From an uncultured Mucilaginibacter sp. (GTDB taxonomy: Bacteria > Bacteroidota > Bacteroidia > Sphingobacteriales > Sphingobacteriaceae), in assembly GCF_937859865.1 (NCBI RefSeq), contig NZ_CALMAT010000050.1, positions 1 to 47,696 of the forward strand: 47,696 bases of DNA. The letters run 5' to 3'. Each line of letters opens with the position of its first letter. Within the stretch, counting starts at the first letter, position 1. Below, piece after piece: positions 26,879 to 34,745 of the stretch. The position numbers and the translations under genes are program-made. The notes below the pieces were generated by a model. That model did not search any database. It was not told the DNA's origin and saw only the letters and a list, made by a program, of their open reading frames with translations.

Positions 26879-28357
26879 ATGGCAATAAAGCTTAATGAAA
26901 TAAATATAGGGCTGTTATCAAAAGATATTAAAGCACCTCAATATGAGCGTTCTAAAGTGGGACAAGGCATTGTACATATCGGTGTTGGCGGGTTTCATCG
27001 TGCCCATCAAACGGTATATACTGAAGACCTGTTTGACCAGGGCGAAGATTTGCAATGGGGTTTTTGCGGCATAGGTTTACTGGAACACGATATTAAAATG
27101 CGTGATGTTATGCAGGCACAAAACCATTTGTACACCTTATTGGTGCGAAGCGTAGCGGGAGACGTTCCCCGAATTGTCGGCTCTATCGTCAATTACCTAT
27201 TCGCTCCAGGTAACGAGAACGCGGTAATCGAAAAAATGGCCGACATGGAAACAAAAATAGTTTCCTTAACCATTACAGAAGGCGGATATTACATTCATTC
27301 AGGAACGGGGCAATTTGATAGTTCGCATCCTGATATTCAATACGATTTAGAGCATTCAGAAAAACCCAAAAGTTCATTTGGTTACTTGCTGGCCGCATTA
27401 AATCTTCGCCGGCTGCGTGGTCAGGTACCGTTTACCATCATGTCGTGCGATAACATCCAGGGAAACGGATCGGTAGCAAGAAAAATGCTTTTAAGTTTCG
27501 CGCAGTTAAGCAACCCCGAACTGGCAACCTGGATTGCTGCCAATGTGGCCTTCCCTAATAGCATGGTTGACCGTATCACGCCCGCAACAACAGATGAGCA
27601 AAGGGATTTGGTGCGCGAAAAGTTTGGTATTGACGATGGCTGGCCGGTAATGACAGAGCCATTTAAGCAATGGGTGATTGAAGACCATTTTACTTTAGGC
27701 CGCCCTGCATGGGAAAAAGTTGGCGCACAAATGACCGCCGATGTATTGCCTTATGAGGTTATGAAATTAAGGTTGTTAAATGCGGCGCATCAAGCGCTTT
27801 GTTATGTTGCCATATTGCTGGGTTACGAATTTGTACACGAAGCTATGGGAGACGCCGACATCAGCAAGCTGGTAACATTAATGATGGATGTTGATGTAAC
27901 GCCCATATTAGCTGAAGTGCCTGGCGTGGACTTATCAGCATATAAGAAAACACTGATTGAACGTTTCGCCAATCCCGCTATAGGCGACCAGCTTTCGCGG
28001 ATTGGCATATACGGGTCAACAGGGATCCCCAAGTTTGTATTGCCATCAATCGAAGAACAGTTACGCCGCGGAGGGTCTATTAAATTCCTTTCCTTCGTAA
28101 TAGCCAGTTGGATCCGTTATTTAGATGGCAAGGACGAGAAAGGCAAAACTATTACCATGAAGGATCCCAATGCTCCCAAATTACATGCCATTGCCATCAA
28201 GTCCAATAAGAGTGCGGCACCTCTACTTGAGTTAAGGGAAATATTTAGTGAGGATTTGGCCAACGCGCCATTGTTTAAAAATATGGTCGAAAAATACCTT
28301 TCCGATTTTTATGAAAAGGGGGCCCGTGCTACCTTACGTGAAACTATAACCGGATAA
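26879..28357 (+). CDS. Mannitol 2-dehydrogenase family protein
   Basis: A 492-residue polyol-specific long-chain dehydrogenase/reductase. The NAD-binding loop GVGGFHRAHQ is at about 35-44. The catalytic set known from Pseudomonas fluorescens mannitol 2-dehydrogenase is conserved one residue later: Asn192, Asp231, Lys296, Asn301 and His304 (KLRLLNAAHQ). It oxidises mannitol, or possibly D-arabinitol, to fructose or xylulose with NAD in the cytoplasm. The polyol permease lies upstream and a remnant of a HAD phosphatase directly downstream, so the locus looks like a partly decayed polyol operon. UxuB-type activity is less likely because of the permease. Confidence 0.9.
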   Translation: MAIKLNEINIGLLSKDIKAPQYERSKVGQGIVHIGVGGFHRAHQTVYTEDLFDQGEDLQWGFCGIGLLEHDIKMRDVMQAQNHLYTLLVRSVAGDVPRIVGSIVNYLFAPGNENAVIEKMADMETKIVSLTITEGGYYIHSGTGQFDSSHPDIQYDLEHSEKPKSSFGYLLAALNLRRLRGQVPFTIMSCDNIQGNGSVARKMLLSFAQLSNPELATWIAANVAFPNSMVDRITPATTDEQRDLVREKFGIDDGWPVMTEPFKQWVIEDHFTLGRPAWEKVGAQMTADVLPYEVMKLRLLNAAHQALCYVAILLGYEFVHEAMGDADISKLVTLMMDVDVTPILAEVPGVDLSAYKKTLIERFANPAIGDQLSRIGIYGSTGIPKFVLPSIEEQLRRGGSIKFLSFVIASWIRYLDGKDEKGKTITMKDPNAPKLHAIAIKSNKSAAPLLELREIFSEDLANAPLFKNMVEKYLSDFYEKGARATLRETITG

Positions 28358-28375
28358 CAGGTTAAATGTAGGGCA

Positions 28376-28468
28376 ATGGATAGCAAACTTACTGACAATT
28401 ACGACAGTATTATTTTCGATTTCGACAAAACTTTTTGGGATAATACCAGTGGTTTTCCTTTTAAGTGA
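28376..28468 (+). pseudogene. Remnant of a HAD phosphatase gene
   Basis: An ATG-started frame of 30 residues begins with MDSKLTDNYDSIIFDFDKTFWD and stops at TGA 28466-28468. It is the first 30 residues of a HAD-superfamily hydrolase (normally FDxDGTLWDST), with Gly replaced by Lys and the rest of the gene missing. It lies 18 bases after the mannitol dehydrogenase, the expected third gene of a polyol operon. The MITE-like element at 28541 starts 72 bases later, so loss may be tied to that element. Confidence 0.7.
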
Positions 28469-28540
28469 ATCCCTGGTAAATAAAGAAACAACGTTTTTTG
28501 GATTGTAAGGGCATGTTTGAATTTTATCCGGCTTATCCTC

Positions 28541-28636
28541 GATGCTTCTTTTACCACCTAAAAATTAGTGTTGCATTGTACTTTTTGTATTGGTTGAAAA
28601 GGTAAACACTAAATTTATAGGCATAAAAGAAGCATT
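28541..28636. repeat. MITE-like element, copy 2
   Basis: About 96 bp bounded by inverted cores (28542-28553 and 28624-28635); the arms pair imperfectly over roughly 30 bases (ACCTAAAAATTAGTGT against ACACTAAATTTATAGG). It is homologous to 26705-26795, and the two bracket the mannitol dehydrogenase gene. Confidence 0.87.
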
Positions 28637-28725
28637 TGTCAGAAAGAAGTGTTCACTTAAACAGTATCAGTTTAAAAAAACCGACCGGGAGTACTTTTAC
28701 ACCCGGCCAATTCACAGTCAAAATA

Positions 28726-29478
28726 TTAAAGCGTTTTTACACCGCCATCCAATACCAATTCTGCACCTACCATATATTTAGAGGCATCTGAAGCCAAATA
28801 CAGGAAGCCTTCCGCAATTTCTTCTGAAGTGCCTAAACGTTTCATAGGGATCAGATTAGTAGCCATAAAATCTTTTATACCGGCAACTTCTTCTTTTGAG
28901 CCGCCAGATCTTCCGAATAAAGGGGTATCAATGGCACCGGGAGACAAAACATTTACCCGAATGTTCCTGTCCATCAATTCGGTAGAAAAGCTTCTGGCCA
29001 AAGAACGTACCGCAGCTTTCGTAGCGGCATAAGCACTATACATACTGAAGCTTTTTTCATTGGTGGCACTGGAAGTAAAAATAACGGAAGCGCCATCATT
29101 TAAATAAGGCAAGGCCAGTTGAACAGAAAAAAATGCCCCTTTAAAATTAATGTTGCTCACCAGGTCAAATAGTTCTTCGGTGAAGTCTGCTAATGGTGCT
29201 GCAGTATCTACCCCTGCATTTACCACCAGCACATCAATCTTGCCAAGTTTTGCACTTACTTCTTCATACGTTTTTTTAATGCTGTTTAAATCTGAAACAT
29301 CGCTTACGATGCTAATTGCTCCTTCACCTATAGTTTCTGCCGCACTGGTTAAAGTGGCTTGGTTGCGCCCAGTGATAGCTACTTTGGCGCCTTGTTGTGC
29401 AAATAATACGGCTGTTGCCAATCCGATGCCGCTGTTGCCACCTGTGATAACAGCTACTTTGTTTTCTAACTTTTTCAT
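28726..29478 (-). CDS. SDR family oxidoreductase
   Basis: A 250-residue classical short-chain dehydrogenase. The cofactor motif TGGNSGIG is at 12-19, NAGVD at about 88-92, the catalytic Ser in FTSSATNE and the YxxxK pair in YSAYAATK. The C-terminus ends with MVGAELVLDGG. It uses NAD(P)H in the cytoplasm; the substrate is unknown. The divergent HxlR-type regulator 92 bases away is the probable regulator, an arrangement common in bacteria for quinone- or aldehyde-responsive SDRs. Confidence 0.9.
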   Translation of the reverse strand: MKKLENKVAVITGGNSGIGLATAVLFAQQGAKVAITGRNQATLTSAAETIGEGAISIVSDVSDLNSIKKTYEEVSAKLGKIDVLVVNAGVDTAAPLADFTEELFDLVSNINFKGAFFSVQLALPYLNDGASVIFTSSATNEKSFSMYSAYAATKAAVRSLARSFSTELMDRNIRVNVLSPGAIDTPLFGRSGGSKEEVAGIKDFMATNLIPMKRLGTSEEIAEGFLYLASDASKYMVGAELVLDGGVKTL

Positions 29479-29496
29479 TTATATTTTATTTATTGC

Positions 29497-29547
29497 CAAA
29501 GGTAAGTAGCAAATGCTATATATTTGTGTGCAATATACTAAAGTATA
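29497..29547. promoter_or_regulatory. Divergent promoter region with inverted repeats between SDR and HxlR genes
   Basis: TATATTTG at 29519-29526 (plus strand) and TACCTTTG at 29497-29504 (minus strand) match TAnnTTTG. Two short palindromes are placed next to them: TAGCA-AA-TGCTA (29507-29518) and TATAC-TAAA-GTATA (29534-29547). Such sites fit operators of a dimeric HxlR regulator, but binding is inferred. Confidence 0.5.
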
Positions 29548-29570
29548 GCAGTATCAAAAATAGAGCGAAA

Positions 29571-29909
29571 ATGAAAACAGAATGTGATTACGACAACGCT
29601 TGCCCAGAGATGAAATATATCCACGACACACTGTATGTCATTAATGGTAAGTGGAAAATGCTCATTATCATATCCTTGAGAAACGGAAACAAGCGTTATC
29701 GGGAAATTGCCAAAAGCATACCCAATATCACTTTCAAAATGTTATCCAAAGAACTGAAAGAAATGGAGATGAACAAACTGGTTTCAAGAACGGTTCAAAG
29801 CAGCACACCAGTCTCTGTAGATTACGAACTGACGGAATATTGCAGAACATTATGGCCACTGTTAGGCGAAATGATCAATTGGGGAAAACATCACCGAAAA
29901 GTTATATAA
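29571..29909 (+). CDS. HxlR family transcriptional regulator
   Basis: A 112-residue winged helix-turn-helix protein from the preferred ATG at 29571 (MKTECDYDNAC). An in-frame start 78 bases earlier would lie inside the promoter region. It has the HxlR pattern: CP near the N-terminus, INGKWKMLIIISL, then RYREIAKSIPNITFKMLSK and the wing VSVDYELTEYC. Cys5 and Cys11 are placed like the redox-sensing cysteines of some HxlR proteins. It probably controls the divergent SDR gene. Confidence 0.9.
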   Translation: MKTECDYDNACPEMKYIHDTLYVINGKWKMLIIISLRNGNKRYREIAKSIPNITFKMLSKELKEMEMNKLVSRTVQSSTPVSVDYELTEYCRTLWPLLGEMINWGKHHRKVI

Positions 29910-30297
29910 AGATTTCCTTAACCTCTATTATGGTTAATCCTTTAATAGCCATGGTTTTTTAGGTTGATAATAAACCTGGGTCAATAAACTGTTTCTCTCC
30001 AAAACCTGCCTTTCCCACATTGTTCCATACAAACCATATTCCTATTTTTACAGAAGTCTGGAATTGAGACTAATCAAAAAACTAATGCTTCTTTTACCAC
30101 CTAAAAATCTTGTTCTGGTTGAAAGAAGATTTCTCTCTTTGCTGCAAAATAACAGGCATACTTCTTTTACCGGTGTTTTTTATGCGCCTTGTTCTATCAT
30201 CCCAAACCGAAGGGATGGAGCTTCTTCAAAGCAGTTTTCAGCTTTTATGGTTGAAATAAGATTTCTCCCTGCAATGCGCAATGACAAAACACTTAAT
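29910..30297. other. Intergenic region with dispersed repeats
   Basis: No gene is visible in 388 bases. They contain core motifs at 30085-30096 (extended, with CCACCTAAAAATC) and 30158-30169, and two fragments of the GTCAT-type repeat (AGAAGATTTCTCTCTTTG near 30125 and AAGATTTCTCCCTGCAATG near 30258) that also occurs at 37.4-37.6 kb. Confidence 0.6.
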
Positions 30298-30804
30298 TTA
30301 ATACATTTCTGCTTTTAAAAAACCTGCTTTTTGTAAAGCTGCCCCTGCTTCATCGGGTTTTTGTGTACCAATCAACAGTTTGCTGCCATCTTTAAAAACC
30401 AATTGAATGCCCTGGTTTCCGGAAACGTTGTATGCTTTTCCTTTTCCAAACAAACCTAAACGCAAGCCCCAGCCGCCATAATCTAATATTGGATTGTATT
30501 TTGTTACAACTGCCTGGCCAATAGTATCCCGGCTATAAGTTTTGAATTTAAAATGAAAAGGAAAGAAACGGACATGAATTCCTTCTGCATCAATTTCAGT
30601 GTCTAATTTGGAAAAGAATATCAAAACAAAAGCAAGTATCGGAACAAGCAAGGGAGTTAGAAGTGCAAAATTAGAATCGTTTTGCAGTTCTTTATGTTCT
30701 TTTGTTATGGCAGATATGGTTATCCCAAAAGCGGCAATTAAAATCAGCCACAACCACCATTGCCTGAAACGTTGTGTTTCTTTAAATAAAACTTCAGTTT
30801 CCAT
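30298..30804 (-). CDS. Hypothetical membrane protein with PH-like C-terminal domain
   Basis: A 168-residue protein with two membrane segments in the first 65 residues (WWLWLILIAAFGITI and LLVPILAFVLIFF) and a soluble beta-rich part with IDAEGIHVRFFPF, GLRLGLFGKGKAYNVSG and VFKDGSKLLIGTQKP. The pattern of short membrane hairpin followed by strands resembles bacterial PH-domain proteins found in Bacteroidota, but the assignment is tentative. It is six bases downstream of the alpha/beta hydrolase gene and likely in one transcript with it. Confidence 0.7.
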   Translation of the reverse strand: METEVLFKETQRFRQWWLWLILIAAFGITISAITKEHKELQNDSNFALLTPLLVPILAFVLIFFSKLDTEIDAEGIHVRFFPFHFKFKTYSRDTIGQAVVTKYNPILDYGGWGLRLGLFGKGKAYNVSGNQGIQLVFKDGSKLLIGTQKPDEAGAALQKAGFLKAEMY

Positions 30805-30810
30805 TTGGGT

Positions 30811-32082
30811 TTATTTTACTTGGTTTACAAATGAAACAACCGCTTCAACCAATTTTGGATCAATTGGCAAATCAGGGTTGCTGTAAGTTTCCAGGTTTTT
30901 TGCACGGTCTGCAGGTGCTTGTTTTAACGCGTGGTTCATGCCGTCAACCAAAACCAATGTTGCATCTGGTTTGGCTTTTTTTAAGTTTTGGGCATCTGCA
31001 ACGCTGACTTGGATATCGGTTGTCCCCTGTACAATCAACACCGGAACTTTTAACTTTTTTAGCTCGGTTTGCGGGTTGTATTTGAACCAGGAAATAAGGT
31101 ACGGTTGAACGCTACGCCTAAACAAAGGCAAATTTCCGGCATCAGAAACCATAAAGCCTTTGGCCAAACTATCTAACTTTGCCACCGATGCCGTATAAAT
31201 TTCGGGCGTTGCTTTTAACTGCTCGGCAATAACCTTTTCGGCCTTGTTGCCCGCACCCGAAACTGAAACGTAACCATCTGCTTTTTCTTTTTCGGCAGCA
31301 ACCATTCCAATTAAAGCACCTTCGCTATGTCCTAAAACAATTACTTTAGAAAACCTTGGGTCATCCTTCAATAGTTTAACCAACGCACTGGCATCGTTTA
31401 CAAAATCATCAAAACGCGTATCTGCTTCGCTTTTTGCAGAAGTACTTTTGCCGATTGCCCTTTTATCGTAACGCAGCGTTGCAATGCCTGCTTTGCCTAA
31501 AGCATTGGCCAGCAAAAAGTAGGAATTTGCATTGATCAAGCCCGCACTGTTTCCGTTTCTATCAGTAGCACCAGAACCGGCAATAATTAGAACGACCGGA
31601 ATTTTACCAATGCTGTTTTTAGGCATTAATAATGAGCCTGAAAGACTGGCGTCCGGCAAACTGAGGTCAACAGGTGTTTCTGTTAAATTGGCATCAACCG
31701 TTAATATCTTTTCTTCCTGAAATGGCTGAACCAACAAGCCGCCCATTTTATTTGCTGCGTCGAGGCTTATTTTCAACCCAAAAACGCCATTGGTAAAAGT
31801 GGTTTTGTATAACGCAACAGACGAATTGAAACTTTTAAATTCTACACTTTTTATGTCGCCCAACTGCGCTTTGATCTGGTTCATGGTTGTACGCGTTTTT
31901 TCCAGAGGAAGTGCTGCCTGCATTTGTGCATTAAACTTGTTAAAAATACTTTCCGCGTCTGCCTGGTTAAATTGGTTGATAAATTGGCTGACCGCTTCCT
32001 TGTAATTCGCAGGCTCTACTTGTGCAAAAAGCAAACACGGAAAAAGTAGGGGTAAAAGAAGTATTGTAAATAGTTTTTTCAT
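30811..32082 (-). CDS. Secreted alpha/beta hydrolase with N-terminal DUF3887
   Basis: A 423-residue protein with a Sec signal peptide (LLLPLLFPCLLFAQ). Residues of about 25-120 (QFNQADAESIFNKFNAQM) match the DUF3887 domain often fused to hydrolases. The catalytic domain has the nucleophile elbow GHSEG, the Asp in GTTDIQV and His in GMNHALK. It is probably a periplasmic esterase of unknown substrate. Two core repeats are inside: ATGCTGTTTTTA at 31610-31621 (codons for PKNSIG) and TAAAAGAAGTAT at 32053-32064 in the signal peptide codons. Confidence 0.88.
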   Translation of the reverse strand: MKKLFTILLLPLLFPCLLFAQVEPANYKEAVSQFINQFNQADAESIFNKFNAQMQAALPLEKTRTTMNQIKAQLGDIKSVEFKSFNSSVALYKTTFTNGVFGLKISLDAANKMGGLLVQPFQEEKILTVDANLTETPVDLSLPDASLSGSLLMPKNSIGKIPVVLIIAGSGATDRNGNSAGLINANSYFLLANALGKAGIATLRYDKRAIGKSTSAKSEADTRFDDFVNDASALVKLLKDDPRFSKVIVLGHSEGALIGMVAAEKEKADGYVSVSGAGNKAEKVIAEQLKATPEIYTASVAKLDSLAKGFMVSDAGNLPLFRRSVQPYLISWFKYNPQTELKKLKVPVLIVQGTTDIQVSVADAQNLKKAKPDATLVLVDGMNHALKQAPADRAKNLETYSNPDLPIDPKLVEAVVSFVNQVK

Positions 32083-32137
32083 TTGCGGGAATTGGTTAAT
32101 GAGTTTTGCAGGACGGATAAATATAATAAGTTAAATT

Positions 32138-32145
32138 TATGTTTG
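32138..32145 (+). promoter_or_regulatory. Candidate -7 element (TATGTTTG) of the aldo-keto reductase gene
   Basis: An exact TAnnTTTG match 51 bases before the ATG at 32196. No -33 element is obvious at the right distance. Confidence 0.35.
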
Positions 32146-32195
32146 AGCAGATGATAGTTTAAGCTATTTTTATCAAATAAAACCAATTAACCATT

Positions 32196-33188
32196 ATGAC
32201 TTATACAGCTAGTTCTTCCCGTTATCAAAATATGGAATACCGCCGCTGCGGAAAAAGCGGCATCAAATTGCCTGCAGTTTCGCTGGGTTTGTGGCACAAC
32301 TTCGGCGATGTGGATGTGATGGAGAATTTCCGCAATACGCTTAAAACTGCTTTTGACCATGGCGTTACGCATTTCGATTTGGCCAATAATTACGGTCCGC
32401 CAGCCGGTTCTGCCGAAGAAAATTTCGGACGGATTTTGCACCAGGATTTTAAAAGCTACCGCGATGAACTCATCATTTCTACCAAAGCCGGATATTATAT
32501 GTGGGAAGGCCCGTACGGCGAATGGGGTTCAAAAAAATATTTGGTTTCCAGTTTAGACCAGAGTTTAAAACGGATGAAACTGGATTACGTGGATATTTTT
32601 TACCACCACCGCCCCGACCCAGACACACCTTTGGAAGAAACGATGGCTGCGTTGGATTTGCTTGTGCGCCAGGGAAAAGCCTTGTATGTGGGCATTTCCA
32701 ATTATCATCCGGAGGAAGCCGCAAAAGCTTTGTACATTTTACGAAAATTAGGAACGCCCTGCCTCATCCATCAGCCCAAATATTCCATGTTTGAGCGTTG
32801 GGTTGAAACAGAAGGCTTGTTGGATTTGCTGGAAAAAGAAGGCGTTGGCTGCATCCCGTTTTCGCCGCTGGCGCAAGGTTTGTTGACCGATAAATATTTA
32901 AAAGGCATCCCCGAAGATTCGCGCATTGCAAAAGGTGTTGGCTTTTTAACCGAAAACAACTTGACCGAAGATAAGCTGAACCAAATCCGCCAGTTAAATG
33001 ATATTGCACAACAGCGCGGACAATCATTGGCACAAATGGCATTGGCCTGGATTTTAAAAGACCCGCGTATTACTTCCGTTTTGATTGGCGCCAGCAAACC
33101 GGAACAATTGAAAGATTCTTTGAAATGTTTGGACAATACTTCTTTTAGCCAGGAAGAATTGAAATTGATTGATGGGATTTTGGGTTAG
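32196..33188 (+). CDS. Aldo/keto reductase, YghZ-like L-glyceraldehyde 3-phosphate reductase
   Basis: A 330-residue TIM-barrel reductase. The N-terminal MEYRRCGKSGIKLPAVSLGLWHNFGD and the active-site segments DLANNYGPPAGSAEENFG (Asp, Tyr), STKAGYYMWEGPYG (Lys) and YHHRPDPDTPLEE (His) are as in Escherichia coli YghZ, which reduces L-glyceraldehyde 3-phosphate and methylglyoxal with NADPH. It is oriented divergently from the hydrolase. The core repeat ATACTTCTTTTA is in the 3' coding part at 33136-33147 (codons for NTSFSQ). An inverted repeat terminator follows at 33197-33245. Confidence 0.92.
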   Translation: MTYTASSSRYQNMEYRRCGKSGIKLPAVSLGLWHNFGDVDVMENFRNTLKTAFDHGVTHFDLANNYGPPAGSAEENFGRILHQDFKSYRDELIISTKAGYYMWEGPYGEWGSKKYLVSSLDQSLKRMKLDYVDIFYHHRPDPDTPLEETMAALDLLVRQGKALYVGISNYHPEEAAKALYILRKLGTPCLIHQPKYSMFERWVETEGLLDLLEKEGVGCIPFSPLAQGLLTDKYLKGIPEDSRIAKGVGFLTENNLTEDKLNQIRQLNDIAQQRGQSLAQMALAWILKDPRITSVLIGASKPEQLKDSLKCLDNTSFSQEELKLIDGILG

Positions 33189-33196
33189 TGATTTTA

Positions 33197-33245
33197 GGGT
33201 GGTAAAAGAAGTATCGGTAGTTTGGTGATGCTTCTTTTATCACCT
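33197..33245. terminator. Inverted repeat pair, bidirectional terminator
   Basis: 19-base arms (33197-33215 and 33227-33245) with cores TAAAAGAAGTAT and ATGCTTCTTTTA pair with three differences, two or three of them G-U tolerant. It lies between convergent genes; the TGA stop of the gene at 33240 is in its right arm. Confidence 0.85.
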
Positions 33246-33851
33246 ATTTTTAGGTTTTGGATTAAAGCCAAAGGCAGCTCCAATATAGAAAAACCCTTGA
33301 TGATCAAATTTCGAAGAATAAGGTTCTTGCGTTTCACCCAAATAAACTTCTCCAAATTTAGGCGATAAAAAAAGCCTTTTATTTAAATTGTATTTTCCTA
33401 AGTTAAATTCAAACCTAACAGTAGGTATATTTCCGGCAGAACCATATTTAGTATTGTTTAAGTTATATTCTACCGTTTCATCAAAATAAAAATTGTCTTT
33501 GAACGCTTGCTGTCTGTCGTAACCTCGTTTTAAAATCAAGTTAATTATATAATACGGGTAAAGCGTAACTCCAGCACCTACTGCCAATACATTCAAATTC
33601 GAATTTCCGTATCTTCCATAAACAGAACTGTATGCAGCAGTTGCATTTAAAGAAATCAGTTTTCCTAAAGAAAATTCCCGCCTCAAACCAATGCTGCCAT
33701 AAGTTGTAAAAACACTTCTTGTTTGCTTATCGCCAACACCAAAACGCGGGATGATACTCCAAACAGAACGATAAGATTTGTAACTCAGCGTATCTTGTGC
33801 AAAAGATGAAGTAGCAACCGTTAAAAGCAGAAAAGTAAAAAGTGTTTTCAT
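33240..33851 (-). CDS. Outer membrane beta-barrel-like hypothetical protein
   Basis: A 203-residue protein with a Sec signal peptide (LFTFLLLTVATSSFAQ). The mature part is rich in Tyr, Phe, Gly and Asn with alternating hydrophobic residues and ends FYIGAAFGFNP, consistent with an eight-stranded outer membrane barrel. No specific family is recognised. The stop codon lies within the inverted repeat at 33197-33245. Confidence 0.7.
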   Translation of the reverse strand: MKTLFTFLLLTVATSSFAQDTLSYKSYRSVWSIIPRFGVGDKQTRSVFTTYGSIGLRREFSLGKLISLNATAAYSSVYGRYGNSNLNVLAVGAGVTLYPYYIINLILKRGYDRQQAFKDNFYFDETVEYNLNNTKYGSAGNIPTVRFEFNLGKYNLNKRLFLSPKFGEVYLGETQEPYSSKFDHQGFFYIGAAFGFNPKPKNR

Positions 33852-33920
33852 AAGCTTTGATTGATTTGAATCTTTTGTAAGATAGAATTTTAACTTATCA
33901 CTCCAATTAAAACTTTCATC

Positions 33921-33955
33921 TACAAAAAAAGCCCTTCGTTTCCGAAGAGCTTTTC
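33921..33955 (-). terminator. Duplicated pnp-type terminator, left copy
   Basis: On the minus strand AGCTCTTCG-GAAA-CGAAGGGCT followed by a T tract. Identical to 34691-34725. It belongs to the pnp 3' fragment at 33975-34121. Confidence 0.88.
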
Positions 33956-33974
33956 CTAATCAAATATCAAATAC

Positions 33975-34121
33975 TTACTGTACAGCTTCCGGTTTTGGCG
34001 GACGCGGCAATAAAGCTTTATATGAAAGTTTTAACTTACCTTGTTTATCAATTTCCAGCAATTTCACTTTCACTTTTACTTTTTCGCCCACTTTAAAGAT
34101 ACCGCGACCAGCAATTTCAAA
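33975..34121 (-). pseudogene. Fragment of the pnp 3' end (duplication)
   Basis: The minus strand encodes a stretch with [27 protein letters not shown] and [13 protein letters not shown] before a TAA, a diverged copy of the last 40 or so residues of PNPase ([38 protein letters not shown]). Nothing of the rest of pnp is present upstream; instead the small gene 34122-34382 ends in the same frame right at the fragment's border. Downstream it is followed by the same terminator as the intact gene. Confidence 0.88.
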
Positions 34122-34382
34122 TCAAGCAACAGACAAAGCTTTAACTTCTAAAGTATAGCCAAGCTTTTGCATAATCGCTTCGCAGTCTTGAAATTCAAGT
34201 CCAAAAGCCTTTACATCAGCTAATCCGAGTTGTGCTAAAATATTTCTTATTGTATGAAATTGGTCATCTTCGTAACAACCTTCCATCAGGTTTTTCTCCG
34301 CCCAATTCACTAACTCAGTGGAAGACAAGCGATGCTGTAGATAAGCAAGCAGTTTTTCTGCTATATTTTTTTTTGTGATCAT
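34122..34382 (-). CDS. Small hypothetical protein of the pnp-flanked cassette (86 aa)
   Basis: An 86-residue helical protein with the segment LSSTELVNWAEKNLMEG and, later, ILAQLGLADVKAFGLEFQDC and LGYTLEV. I have the impression that proteins with an LVxWAE...LGLADV pattern recur in bacterial genomes next to a second small gene, but I cannot verify this, and the function is unknown. The gene upstream (34385-34627) is two bases away, so they form an operon. Its stop codon is in frame with the pnp remnant that follows. An immunity or antitoxin role is possible but only a guess. Confidence 0.65.
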   Translation of the reverse strand: MITKKNIAEKLLAYLQHRLSSTELVNWAEKNLMEGCYEDDQFHTIRNILAQLGLADVKAFGLEFQDCEAIMQKLGYTLEVKALSVA

Positions 34383-34384
34383 TT

Positions 34385-34627
34385 TTAAAGTTTTTGATGT
34401 CCCTTATCCAATGGATATTTTTCGTGTATCTCTTTTAGAATGTTATTCTGATCATAAATTTCCTGCCAAAACCTTATATTAATTTCTTCCTTGTTTACTT
34501 CTTTTAAATATTTCGCTTTCCACCCTAATTTCCCTGCTACTTCAAATGAGTAAATTCTTCCACCGTCTTCTTTCTGTATCCATATATCAAATTCTTTTTC
34601 ATTTTTAGTACGTTGGTTGTTGTTCAT
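34385..34627 (-). CDS. Small hypothetical protein, first gene of the pnp-flanked cassette (80 aa)
   Basis: An 80-residue charged protein beginning near EFDIWIQKEDGGRIYSFEV and continuing GWKAKYLKEVNKEE and EIHEKYPLDKGHQKL. Alternating hydrophobic residues suggest a small beta-rich domain. No signal peptide. It is coupled with 34122-34382 (two-base gap). The pair sits between two copies of the pnp 3' end and terminator. Family and function are not recognised. Confidence 0.65.
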   Translation of the reverse strand: MNNNQRTKNEKEFDIWIQKEDGGRIYSFEVAGKLGWKAKYLKEVNKEEINIRFWQEIYDQNNILKEIHEKYPLDKGHQKL

Positions 34628-34690
34628 CTAAAAGATGCTGTTATTTTTTTAATTTGTTTACTCGTAAAGTTACCAGTTCAATCTAAAAGA

Positions 34691-34725
34691 TACAAAAAAA
34701 GCCCTTCGTTTCCGAAGAGCTTTTC
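34691..34725 (-). terminator. pnp rho-independent terminator
   Basis: Minus strand stem AGCTCTTCG/CGAAGGGCT with a GAAA tetraloop and a run of seven T, 21 bases after the pnp stop. Duplicated at 33921-33955. Confidence 0.92.
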
Positions 34726-34745
34726 CTATCAAATATCAAAATTGC

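Noticed and set aside
26705-28636. Composite transposon carrying mannitol dehydrogenase
   Set aside because: No transposase gene or long IS ends are present; the flanking elements are about 90 bp and have no coding capacity, and no target-site duplication could be shown.
29493-29570. N-terminal extension of the HxlR regulator
   Set aside because: These 26 codons cover the promoter and operator-like repeats; the ATG at 29571 gives the normal family length.
29651-29962. 103-aa alternative frame overlapping the HxlR gene
   Set aside because: It is in another frame of the same strand and lacks domain likeness, while the HxlR frame is a clear match.
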